From contig CAYPAX010000049.1 of NCBI GenBank assembly GCA_964408735.1, positions 1 through 33,898 of the forward strand: a DNA stretch of 33,898 bases, in the 5' to 3' direction. The DNA comes from UBA7887 sp964408735 (lineage in GTDB: Bacteria > Pseudomonadota > Alphaproteobacteria > UBA7887). Under the pieces are notes generated by a model, which did not search any database, was not told the origin of the DNA, and saw only the letters and a list, made by a program, of their open reading frames with translations. Positions within the stretch are counted from its first letter, which is position 1; every line of letters begins with the position of its first letter. Both the position numbers and the translations under genes were made by a program. Below are positions 16,290 through 23,677 of this stretch, piece by piece.

Positions 16290-16313
16290 AAGAGGGGCCA
16301 CTCGGCCCCTCTT
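16290..16313 (-). terminator. attenuator-like hairpin between pqqA and pqqD
   Basis: A 10-bp perfect stem AAGAGGGGCC/GGCCCCTCTT with a 4-base loop lies 18 bases downstream of the pqqA stop, read on the minus strand. Only a short T tract (TTT) follows, so termination would be partial. Hairpins after pqqA that let the peptide transcript exceed the rest of the operon are known in other bacteria. The same role here is inferred. Confidence 0.6.
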
Positions 16314-16331
16314 CCCGTCTTGGTCTAGGTC

Positions 16332-16406
16332 CTAGCGGACGTAGACGTACGCGGTGACTTCAAAGCCAAGGCGCAGATCGCAATATGCGGGATCAACCCA
16401 TTTCAT
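16332..16406 (-). CDS. pqqA: PQQ precursor peptide PqqA
   Basis: A 24-residue ribosomal peptide, the backbone precursor of PQQ. The core DLRLGFEVTAY places Glu16 and Tyr20 at exactly the positions that PqqE cross-links in known PqqA peptides. The N-terminus MKWVDPAY is the typical leader recognised by PqqD. GGAGGAA six bases upstream supports the ATG at 16406; two in-frame upstream ATGs (16421 and 16433) lack a good ribosome site. The tail YVYVR carries an extra Tyr22, and there is a Cys9, both unusual to my knowledge. It is followed by a hairpin and then pqqD. Confidence 0.9.
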   Translation of the reverse strand: MKWVDPAYCDLRLGFEVTAYVYVR

Positions 16407-16601
16407 AGGAACTTCCTCCATGTTTTCAGCCATCGAACGAACGCGATCTCAAGTCGTATCGGGAGTGGGCCATGTGGAAGCCCCTTAGCGCCGTCCAAGA
16501 AACTGATGAACCCTAGTCTTGCCGCCCATGGGATTGCAATGGATACTAACTATTGGTGGTTTTAATGTTTTTGAATCATTTGAATGTAGAAGAAACCAAA
16601 G
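16407..16601. promoter_or_regulatory. divergent control region pqqA / M48 peptidase
   Basis: This 195-base, relatively AT-rich gap separates the pqqA start and the GTG start of the M48 peptidase and must hold both promoters. I see an 8-base palindrome ATTGCAAT (near 16533-16540) and a T-rich stretch around 16558-16580. I could not identify convincing -35/-10 pairs for either direction. Confidence 0.4.
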
Positions 16602-17816
16602 GTGACAGGGATCGTGTCGGTTAGCGCAGGAATATTGCTGTTGGGCGTGGGTGCAGGGCTTGGCCTCAGGCTTTGGCTTGGCCTGCGCAACATCGCATAT
16701 CTGCGTGGTCACGACCGTGACGCCAAGGCCACGCGCCAAACCGTGGCGCGTGAGCGCCTGCTGTGCCTTGCGGCAGCGCTGACCGGCTTGCTGGTGCTTG
16801 TCCTCAGCGTTGGCGGCGGAATCGCGGCAATCGACGGGCTGCTGCCGCCGTTGCTCGTGGTGCTGACAGCGGCAGGGGCATTCGCCGTCTTGGCTCTGGG
16901 CACGGCGTTGTGGCGGCGCCTCGTCCTCGATGTCCGCTTCGGTCTCGCCAAGGCCGGCCTGGGCTCGGCACTCAGCGCCATGCTGCGACGTGAGGCGCCC
17001 GCCGTCGCGGTCTTCCTCGGCGCGGCTCTTGTCGCATTGTGGCTGCTCGACGCGGTTGGCAGCCTGTGGTGGCTGGTGGCCTGGCTGTTGTGGGCCGCCA
17101 TCGCGATTGGCCGCACATTCCTGCCTTCCCGTCGCGCTGGCCCGTCGCACCGCCTCGCGCCCGGCGCGTTGCGCGCCAGGTTGGAAGGGCTTGCCGGGCG
17201 CAGCGGCACAACGCTCGCCGATATCCGCGTTGCCGAAGTCGCGCACCAGACCAGCCGCGCCAATGGGTCGGTAGAGGGGCTGGGTCGGGCCAAGCGCGTG
17301 CTGCTGCACGACACCCTGCTTGCCGCGCTCGACGAGGCGGAGGTCGAGGCGGTGATGGCGCACGAGCTCGGACATGCCCGTTTGCGCCACGAAGAGATCT
17401 GGCTGGGCGCCTTGTTGCTCGGGCGCCTCTTGGGTCTCGGCCTGTTCGCCTCGGCGGCGAGCACGCCGGAGATGGCCACCGGGCTCGGTCTTACCGCTGG
17501 CTCGGCGGGCGCCCAGCTCGCCCTGATCGGCTGTCTCTTCGTTGCCGCAGACCTGCTGGTCAGCCCGCTAAAGGCGCTGCTCGTCCGGCGCCTGGAACAG
17601 GCCGCCGACGCTTTTGCCGCGCAGCATGCGGATCCGCAGGCGCTCGGCCGCGCGCTGGTCACGCTCGATCGGGTCAATGCCGTCGCGCCCAACCCGGACC
17701 CGCTCTATGCGGCGCTGGTGCAGGGCCACCCGCCGACCACGGAACGCCTGCGATTTCTAAGTGCCGTCGCTGCGGCGGCTGTGGACGTCGTCCCGGGCGA
17801 GGAAATCGGGGCGTAG
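16602..17816 (+). CDS. membrane M48-type zinc metallopeptidase
   Basis: A 404-residue protein with about five N-terminal membrane helices (first ~4-28, further ones within 52-175) and a cytosolic or periplasmic peptidase domain. The zinc site is HELGH at 254-258, with a third ligand probably E332 in RRLEQAADAFAAQHAD. This is the Ste24/HtpX-like M48 arrangement. The start is a GTG at 16602; an in-frame stop (16587) lies just upstream, so little extension is possible. It is divergent from pqqA across 195 bases. PQQ precursor proteolysis is normally done by M16 or other peptidases, none of which is seen here, so a role in PqqA processing is possible but unproven. The last 60 bases overlap the convergent enolase-superfamily gene. 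Confidence 0.85.
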   Translation: MTGIVSVSAGILLLGVGAGLGLRLWLGLRNIAYLRGHDRDAKATRQTVARERLLCLAAALTGLLVLVLSVGGGIAAIDGLLPPLLVVLTAAGAFAVLALGTALWRRLVLDVRFGLAKAGLGSALSAMLRREAPAVAVFLGAALVALWLLDAVGSLWWLVAWLLWAAIAIGRTFLPSRRAGPSHRLAPGALRARLEGLAGRSGTTLADIRVAEVAHQTSRANGSVEGLGRAKRVLLHDTLLAALDEAEVEAVMAHELGHARLRHEEIWLGALLLGRLLGLGLFASAASTPEMATGLGLTAGSAGAQLALIGCLFVAADLLVSPLKALLVRRLEQAADAFAAQHADPQALGRALVTLDRVNAVAPNPDPLYAALVQGHPPTTERLRFLSAVAAAAVDVVPGEEIGA

Positions 17817-18953
17817 CACGAGGCCGTGGCCGGGGCCGTCCGGCGCGCTGAGGCGACCGTTCTCCAACGGCGGCAAATCCGTGACCATCTCCTCGTACCA
17901 GCCGTAATAGAAGGCGCGGGTGATCTCCTGCTCGGCGACATTGCGGCAATGCATGGCCATGTGGGCACAGACCGCCAGCGCCACCGGGCCGGAGCAGTCG
18001 TGGAAGGCCATGGGCAGGCGAAAGGCGTCGGCGAGTGCGGCCACGGCGCGGGCGACGCCGATACCGCCGCCCCAGCCGATATCCATGATCGGCACCGATA
18101 CCGCCTCGCGCTCGATGAGATCGCGGAAGGCGGCAAGGCCGCCGAGCGTCTCGCCACCGGCCACCGGCGTTGTCGTGGTCGCGGAGAACGCCGCGAGCGT
18201 GCCCATGTGGTCCATGCGCACGGGATCCTCGATCCAGTCGAGCGCGAAGGGCTCCAGCGCCTCGGCGATGCGGCGCGCCGCCGGCAGGTGCCAGAGCCCG
18301 TGCAGCTCGGCCTTGAGCGCCATGCGGTCGCCAAGCGCCTTGCGCACCTTTTCGAAGGGCTCCAGCGCGGTGTTGATCTCCGCCGTCGAGATGGCCATGC
18401 CGCCATGGGCCTCGGCGGCGAAGTCGAAGGGCCAGATCTTCATGGCCGTGATACCCATCTCCAGCAGCTCGTGGGCGAGTTCGTCGGCACGCGTCAGGAA
18501 GGCATCGATATCGTCGAAGCGCTTGCCGGAATTTCGCCCGAAGCTCGAGGGGCGAATGCCGGTCGTCTCACGAACATAATCACTCCCAGCGCAGGTGTTA
18601 TAGACCGGGATGGACTCGCGCACGGCGCCGCCCAGCAGCTCGGTCAGCGACTGCCCTGAGGCCTGGCCCCAGAGGTCCCAGAGCGCGATGTCGAGCGCCG
18701 AATGGGCGCGCATCTCGGCGCCTGAGCCGGCGAAGCCGAGATAGAAGGCGAGCGCGTCCTGCGCCGCTTCCACCTGGGTCGGGTCGCGGCCGATCAGCTT
18801 TTGCGCCGCCCAATCGTGGATATGGCTCTCTATCGGACCGGGGCCGAAATGCACTTCGCCAAGGCCGATCAAGCCTTCGTCGGTGTGCACCTGCAGCCAC
18901 AGCATGTTGGGAAAGGAGTCGCAGCGAATCGTTTCAAGAGCGGATATTTTCAT
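17757..18953 (-). CDS. mandelate racemase/muconate lactonizing enzyme family protein (sugar-acid dehydratase-like)
   Basis: A 398-residue enolase-superfamily enzyme. Likely Mg ligands are E216 (LKAELHGLW), E242 (WIEDPV) and E268 (GGETLGG). H318 in FHDCSGP and D291 in MDIGWGGGIG fit the general acid/base dyad. K172 is in MKIWPFDF. The motif style (an MKxxPFD strand and a histidine-containing first ligand strand) points to acid-sugar dehydratases rather than mandelate racemase, but the substrate is not determined. The start at 18953 gives the standard MKIxxLET opening. Only 35 bases separate it from the divergent second family member. Confidence 0.85.
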   Translation of the reverse strand: MKISALETIRCDSFPNMLWLQVHTDEGLIGLGEVHFGPGPIESHIHDWAAQKLIGRDPTQVEAAQDALAFYLGFAGSGAEMRAHSALDIALWDLWGQASGQSLTELLGGAVRESIPVYNTCAGSDYVRETTGIRPSSFGRNSGKRFDDIDAFLTRADELAHELLEMGITAMKIWPFDFAAEAHGGMAISTAEINTALEPFEKVRKALGDRMALKAELHGLWHLPAARRIAEALEPFALDWIEDPVRMDHMGTLAAFSATTTTPVAGGETLGGLAAFRDLIEREAVSVPIMDIGWGGGIGVARAVAALADAFRLPMAFHDCSGPVALAVCAHMAMHCRNVAEQEITRAFYYGWYEEMVTDLPPLENGRLSAPDGPGHGLVLRPDFLARDDVHSRRSDGT

Positions 18954-18988
18954 GGCAGGTTGGTACACCACCACAGGGAGGGACCGCC

Positions 18989-20077
18989 ATGAGAATCGAC
19001 CGCGTCGAGACCACGCTCTACCGCATCGCGCTGGAAGAGCCTGTACAGATGGCGGGCAAGCCGATGCTCGCGGATTTCGACATGGTGGTGGTTGAAATCG
19101 GCACGTCCGATGGCGCCACGGGCTGGGGCTACACCGGATTGCATTCGGGCCACGGTGCGGCAGTGGCAGCACTTACTGCCGGGCCCTTCACGGAGCATTT
19201 GCTGGGTGAGGATCCGCGCCACATCGAAGCGCTGTGGCACACCCTTTGGAAGTCGGCCTATTACTCCGGCCGCGGCGGCTCGGCGGGCTTTGCGCTGGCG
19301 GCGGTGGACACGGCGCTGTGGGACTTGCGCGGCAAGAGCCTCGGCGAGCCGTTGTGGCGTCTGCTCGGCGGCTTCAGCCCGACGGTGCCCGCCTATGCCG
19401 GCAATATCGACTTGCACCTGCCCTTGGAGGCCTTGCTCGACAACGCCTCGCGCACCTTGGAGTCAGGACATCGCGCCCTGAAGATGCGCCTCGGCAAGCC
19501 GACCCTGACCGAGGACGTGGCGCGGGTGACGGCGATGCGCAAGCTGGTCGGCGACGACACGCCGTTGATGGTCGATGCCAATGAGAGCTTTCGCGTCGAC
19601 AAGGCGGTGCGCGCCTGCCATGCGCTTCGCGACCTCGACCTGGGCTGGATCGAGGAGCCGACGACGCCCGACAATTTTGCCGGCTATGCGCATATCCGCG
19701 CCACCGGCGGCATTCCCGTCGCTGCCGGCGAGAACCTGCACACCCTGGCCGAATTCGCTCAGCTCATTACGGCCGGCGGCGTCGACTTCCCAGAGCCGGA
19801 CCTGACCACTTGCGGCGGTATCACGCCGTGGCTCAAGATCGCCCATCTGGCCGAAGCCCACGGCCTGCCCGTGACGTCGCACGGCGCCCACGAGGTGCAC
19901 GTGCACCTGCTCGCCGCCGTGCCCAACGCCGCCTATCTCGAAATCCACGCCGTCGGGCTAGACCGCTTCATCGCCGAGCCGCTGGCCATCACCGACGGCC
20001 AGGCGACGGCGCCCGACAGGCCGGGCCACGGGATCGAGCTGGATCGGGACGCCTTGGCGCCGTTCAAGCTCGGCTGA
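18989..20077 (+). CDS. mandelate racemase/muconate lactonizing enzyme family protein
   Basis: A 362-residue enolase-superfamily enzyme of the mandelate racemase subgroup. The base motif is K165-x-R167 (LKMRLGK); Mg ligands are D196 (VDANES), E222 (WIEEPT) and E248 (AAGENL); H298 in TSHGAHEVH is the second base. Substrate-loop residues near 18-50 differ from its neighbour. It is probably a racemase or dehydratase of a 2-hydroxy or sugar acid. It starts 35 bases from the divergent family member and converges on the NIPSNAP gene, stopping one base before that gene's stop. GGAGGG lies upstream of the ATG. Confidence 0.87.
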   Translation: MRIDRVETTLYRIALEEPVQMAGKPMLADFDMVVVEIGTSDGATGWGYTGLHSGHGAAVAALTAGPFTEHLLGEDPRHIEALWHTLWKSAYYSGRGGSAGFALAAVDTALWDLRGKSLGEPLWRLLGGFSPTVPAYAGNIDLHLPLEALLDNASRTLESGHRALKMRLGKPTLTEDVARVTAMRKLVGDDTPLMVDANESFRVDKAVRACHALRDLDLGWIEEPTTPDNFAGYAHIRATGGIPVAAGENLHTLAEFAQLITAGGVDFPEPDLTTCGGITPWLKIAHLAEAHGLPVTSHGAHEVHVHLLAAVPNAAYLEIHAVGLDRFIAEPLAITDGQATAPDRPGHGIELDRDALAPFKLG

Positions 20078-20078
20078 G

Positions 20079-20717
20079 CTACTTCCGCGGCGAATAGGCG
20101 GACGGGGTGAGCAGCATGGAGTGCATTTCCTCGATCTGCGGGCCAGCGAAGCCGAGGAATTCTTTCCAATCGGGGTCGCTTTGCGAGGCGGCGCGGGCTT
20201 CCAGGCGGGCTTCGTAGGAATCGTAGACCCAGAGGTGGACGACCACGTTGGGGTCGGGCCAGAGCGTGGTCCAGACGCCGAGATTGGTCGAGTACTTCTC
20301 GCGCGCCGGCATGTGCTCGGCCATCTTGGCCGTCCACGCCGCGGCCTTGCCGGGCTGCAGGCGGTAGCGGCGCAACTCGTAGAGATGGCCCTCGCCCTCG
20401 ACTGGCTTCATCGGGACAACCGGATTGAGGATGGTGACGTCCTGGGTGATCATGTGGGGGCGGATCAGGGGGGCGTATTCGGCCGTCCATTCGGGCTTGG
20501 CCATCAGCTCGCCGCGAAGGCGCAGCATCTCCTCGACGCTGTCATAGGCCCAGAGGTGGATGTACTGGTTGAGCTTGCCGATCTCGGAGGAAAAGTGGCC
20601 TTCGAGCACGCCGTAGTCGTCGCCGCCGCGGATGCGCCGCGCCACCGTGCCGCTGGCGTCGAGCACCGCCGGGATCGTGCCCGGGCGGCAGGTGTACATG
20701 CGCAATTCGTGAATCAT
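20079..20717 (-). CDS. NIPSNAP family protein
   Basis: A 212-residue protein made of two ferredoxin-like NIPSNAP repeats (about 1-100 and 110-210). Each has the pattern xxELRxYxxxPG (HELRMYTCRPG, YELRRYRLQPG), then a HLWxYDSxE stretch (IHLWAYDSVEE, VHLWVYDSYEA). GAGGAG before the ATG at 20717 decides the start. Such dimeric alpha-beta barrel proteins often sit in catabolic operons, but their roles are poorly defined. It lies 11 bases after the lactonase stop and is probably co-transcribed with it. Confidence 0.9.
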   Translation of the reverse strand: MIHELRMYTCRPGTIPAVLDASGTVARRIRGGDDYGVLEGHFSSEIGKLNQYIHLWAYDSVEEMLRLRGELMAKPEWTAEYAPLIRPHMITQDVTILNPVVPMKPVEGEGHLYELRRYRLQPGKAAAWTAKMAEHMPAREKYSTNLGVWTTLWPDPNVVVHLWVYDSYEARLEARAASQSDPDWKEFLGFAGPQIEEMHSMLLTPSAYSPRK

Positions 20718-20728
20718 ACGTCTTCTCC

Positions 20729-21874
20729 TCAATTGTCGCGCGCCACCATGGCGCTCCAGAACAGCGGCCGTCCGCCGTCGTCCGAAATCGGATAACTGCG
20801 GACATGCCGCAGCTTGCCGTCGGGCGCAACAGCGAATACCGCGAGGCTCGCCGGGATTTCGCCGACACTCATCTGGTTGGCGACGACCATCATGCGCCCG
20901 GACGGGTCGAGCGAGAAGGTGCGCGGCTCGATGCCGTCGCTGTCGACATGCTGTATCGGTAGCGGCCCGCCGCTGCCGAGCGAGAAGACCGCGATGCCGT
21001 TCTCGCCGCCGCTGAAGCCCTGCTCGCCCACGTGGTTAGCGCGGTTGGCGACGTAGAGCACATGACCGCGCGGATGCATGTGCAACGTGCCGGCGTGCTG
21101 CCCCTGGCGCAGATTGCCGGGCGCGGCCAGCGTGGTGTTGCGGTGGCGTGGCGCCGAGGCGAGGCGGCCGGCGACGAAGCCGTAGGCGTGCAGCATGTTG
21201 CCATGTTCGACCGAGACGTAGATCAGGCCGCGGGCGGTGTCGAAATCCAGGTGCCGTGGGCCGAGGGGTCTGGCCAGCAAAACGTAGGCGCTGCGCGCGA
21301 GGTGCCCGTCGGCATAGGCAAAGGTGCTCAGCGAGCCGGGCGCCTCCGCCGTGCCGAGGCCGACCGAAAACACCGTGCCATCGCCTGCCTGGCGTACCTG
21401 GTGGGCATAGGCGCCGGCAGCTATATGCGGTTGGGCCACCATGGCCCCGACGCTGCCGTCCGCTTCGATGCGGTAGGCCTCGATCATGGCCGAGGCATTG
21501 AAGGCGACCAGGGCGAAGCGCCCGTCATTGCTCAGCGAAACGTGGATCGGGCGCTCGGGCAAGGCGGTGGCGCGACCGTGGGGCGACAGGACGCCGCTAT
21601 CCGGGTCGATGGCATAGGCAGAGAGCGTATGCACCGTGCCGTCGCGGCCCGGCCCGCCGCTGCTGGCAGCGACATAGAGCAGGCTGGCATCCCCATTGGG
21701 CCAGGCATATTGCACGCGGGCGGGCGCTTCGACGTTGCCGCGATAGCTGAGCGTGAGCCCGGCGACGTCGGCCTCGTAGTGGTGGATGGTCGAGCCCACC
21801 GAAGCGTAAAGACCAAGGCGGTCTTCGGCCTGCGCGCCGCAGGCGAACAGCATCAGGACGACAAAGCGTAACAT
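20729..21874 (-). CDS. exported beta-propeller, lactonase-like (6-phosphogluconolactonase fold)
   Basis: A 381-residue protein with a signal peptide (MLRFVVLMLFACGAQA) and a seven-bladed propeller. The repeated blade ends include DGRFALVAFNAS, RGHVLYVANRANH and SGRMMVVANQMS. The fold is that of the YbhE/Pgl lactonase family, but export implies a periplasmic substrate such as an extracellular aldonolactone. GGGAGGG precedes the ATG at 21874, which sets the start. The neighbouring acid-sugar enzymes make a lactone hydrolase step plausible. Its 3' neighbour is the NIPSNAP gene. Confidence 0.82.
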   Translation of the reverse strand: MLRFVVLMLFACGAQAEDRLGLYASVGSTIHHYEADVAGLTLSYRGNVEAPARVQYAWPNGDASLLYVAASSGGPGRDGTVHTLSAYAIDPDSGVLSPHGRATALPERPIHVSLSNDGRFALVAFNASAMIEAYRIEADGSVGAMVAQPHIAAGAYAHQVRQAGDGTVFSVGLGTAEAPGSLSTFAYADGHLARSAYVLLARPLGPRHLDFDTARGLIYVSVEHGNMLHAYGFVAGRLASAPRHRNTTLAAPGNLRQGQHAGTLHMHPRGHVLYVANRANHVGEQGFSGGENGIAVFSLGSGGPLPIQHVDSDGIEPRTFSLDPSGRMMVVANQMSVGEIPASLAVFAVAPDGKLRHVRSYPISDDGGRPLFWSAMVARDN

Positions 21875-21936
21875 GGCGACCCTCCCTTTCGCGGCCATGC
21901 TATACCAGGATGCGCTTGAGAGGAGAGGGAACCCCC

Positions 21937-23094
21937 ATGGCAGCCGACCCGAAGCCGTTCACCCTGCACATCGCCAACGAGGCGATCGCCGATCTGCATC
22001 GCCGCCTGGAGCATACGCGCTTTCCCGACCAGGCGCCGGGCGACCCCTGGGCCTATGGCACCAGCGTCGCCTGGCTCGAGGAACTGGTGGCCTATTGGCG
22101 CGAAAGCTTCGACTGGCGGGCGGCGGAGGCGCAACTCAATGCCTTTCCGCAATACACCGTGCCCCTGCACGATATCGAGCTGCATTTCCTGCACGTGCCG
22201 GGCAAGGGGCCGGACCCGCTGCCGGTGCTCCTCAGCCACGGCTGGCCGGGATCGGTCTTCGAATTCATGGAGATCATTCCGCGCCTCACGGACCCGGCGG
22301 CCTTCGGCGGCGATGCGGCAGACGCGCTGACCATCGTCGCGCCCTCGCTGCCGGGCTACGGCCTGTCATTCTCAGCCGGCCAGAAGCGCTTCGGCGTTAC
22401 CGACATCGCAGACTGCTTCATCGACCTCATGCGCGATGTGCTGGGCTATGAGCGCTATGCGGCGCAAGGGGGCGACTGGGGCTCGTTCATCACCTCGCTG
22501 GTCGGCCATGGCGATCCCGACCACGTCGCCGGTATCCACCTCAACATGATGCCCGTGCGCCGCGACCCTTCGATGCTGGAGAACCCGACGCCTGAAGAGG
22601 CGAAATACCTTGAAGAGCTGAAAACCTTCCTCAAGGAAGAGACGGGCTATCAATGGATTCAAGGCACCAAGCCGCAGACCCTGTCGTTCGGCCTCAGCGA
22701 TTCGCCGGCCGGGCTCGCGGCCTGGATCGGTGAGAAGTTCCGCACCTGGTCCGATTGCGGCGGCGATGTGGAGAGCGCCTTCAGCAAGGACCAGTTGCTC
22801 GCCAATATCAGCCTCTATTGGTTTACCGGTGCCATCGGCTCGTCGTTCTGGCCCTATTACGCGCGCATACATGGACCTTGGCCGATCCCGGAAGGCGATA
22901 CCATCACCGTGCCGACGGGCTATGCCGCCTTCCCGCACGAGATCCTCTCGCCGCCGCGCTCGCTCGCCGAACGCAGCTACGGCAACATCAAGCGCTGGCA
23001 GGAGATGGAGCGCGGCGGCCATTTCGCGGCCATGGAAGAGCCGGAAGCGCTGGCCGAAGATATTCTCGCGTTTCTGCGGCCGCTGCGGGGTTAG
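21937..23094 (+). CDS. epoxide hydrolase (alpha/beta hydrolase fold)
   Basis: A 385-residue protein with the N-terminal epoxide hydrolase lid/anchor domain (FTLHIANEAIADLHRRLEHT) and an alpha/beta hydrolase core. The oxyanion motif is HGWPGS (101-106), the nucleophile is D180 in QGGDWGSF, and the catalytic base is H362 in RGGHFAAMEEPE. Tyrosines in the lid (for example YWRE and YWFTG) could activate the epoxide. GAGAGGAGAGGG precedes the ATG. It leads a short plus-strand run with an exported protein and an SDR, and is divergent from the lactonase gene. Confidence 0.9.
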   Translation: MAADPKPFTLHIANEAIADLHRRLEHTRFPDQAPGDPWAYGTSVAWLEELVAYWRESFDWRAAEAQLNAFPQYTVPLHDIELHFLHVPGKGPDPLPVLLSHGWPGSVFEFMEIIPRLTDPAAFGGDAADALTIVAPSLPGYGLSFSAGQKRFGVTDIADCFIDLMRDVLGYERYAAQGGDWGSFITSLVGHGDPDHVAGIHLNMMPVRRDPSMLENPTPEEAKYLEELKTFLKEETGYQWIQGTKPQTLSFGLSDSPAGLAAWIGEKFRTWSDCGGDVESAFSKDQLLANISLYWFTGAIGSSFWPYYARIHGPWPIPEGDTITVPTGYAAFPHEILSPPRSLAERSYGNIKRWQEMERGGHFAAMEEPEALAEDILAFLRPLRG

Positions 23095-23098
23095 CCTC

Positions 23099-23677
23099 GT
23101 GAGGCCGATCCTATGGCTCGCATGCCTGTGCCTGGGCACCGCGGTCCAAGCCGCTGACGACATTACCCTGACGCTGCGCGCCTCGGCCGCCGCCTACGAC
23201 ACTGTCGAGGCCGTGCGCATGACTGCGACGTTTCACAATGGCGGTGCCGAGCCGGTCGTCATCGGCCATCCCAATATGAGCTTTCCCCAGCCCTTGCGCG
23301 AAGGCGAGAGCCTGCGCCGCGATCCCGCGCGCAGCCGCTTGTCGGTTCTCGTAGAACATCCCGATGGCATGCATACGGTGCTCAGCAACAATATGCTGCG
23401 CATGTTCGAGCCCGACGGGCTCTCCCTGCTTGCGCTCGCACAGGGCGAGTCGGCCGAAATCCTTCTCGGCTGGTTCGGCCTGCACTACAGCCTCGGCCAA
23501 TGGGAGATGGAGCGCGCGGTCTTTGCCGAGCCTGGCGCCTATCGCGCGACGCTGCACTATAGGAACCGCAATCCTGTGGTCTACCGACCCATGGACCCCG
23601 AACCTGCTGAAGCCTGGCTGGGGGAGCTCGAGTCCAATACCATCACGCTGACAATGAAAGCGGGGGCAGATGACTGA
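23099..23677 (+). CDS. exported protein of unknown function
   Basis: Translation most likely starts at a GTG (23099), five bases after the epoxide hydrolase stop, giving 192 residues with a clear signal peptide (RPILWLACLCLGTAVQA). The mature part (DDITLTLRASAAAYDTVEAV onward) looks beta-rich, like an Ig-like or intracellular proteinase-inhibitor-type beta sandwich, but I cannot name a family. It overlaps the SDR start by eight bases, so the three genes form an operon. Tandem NR/RN pairs near YRNRNPVVYRPMDPEP are not informative. Confidence 0.7.
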   Translation: MRPILWLACLCLGTAVQAADDITLTLRASAAAYDTVEAVRMTATFHNGGAEPVVIGHPNMSFPQPLREGESLRRDPARSRLSVLVEHPDGMHTVLSNNMLRMFEPDGLSLLALAQGESAEILLGWFGLHYSLGQWEMERAVFAEPGAYRATLHYRNRNPVVYRPMDPEPAEAWLGELESNTITLTMKAGADD

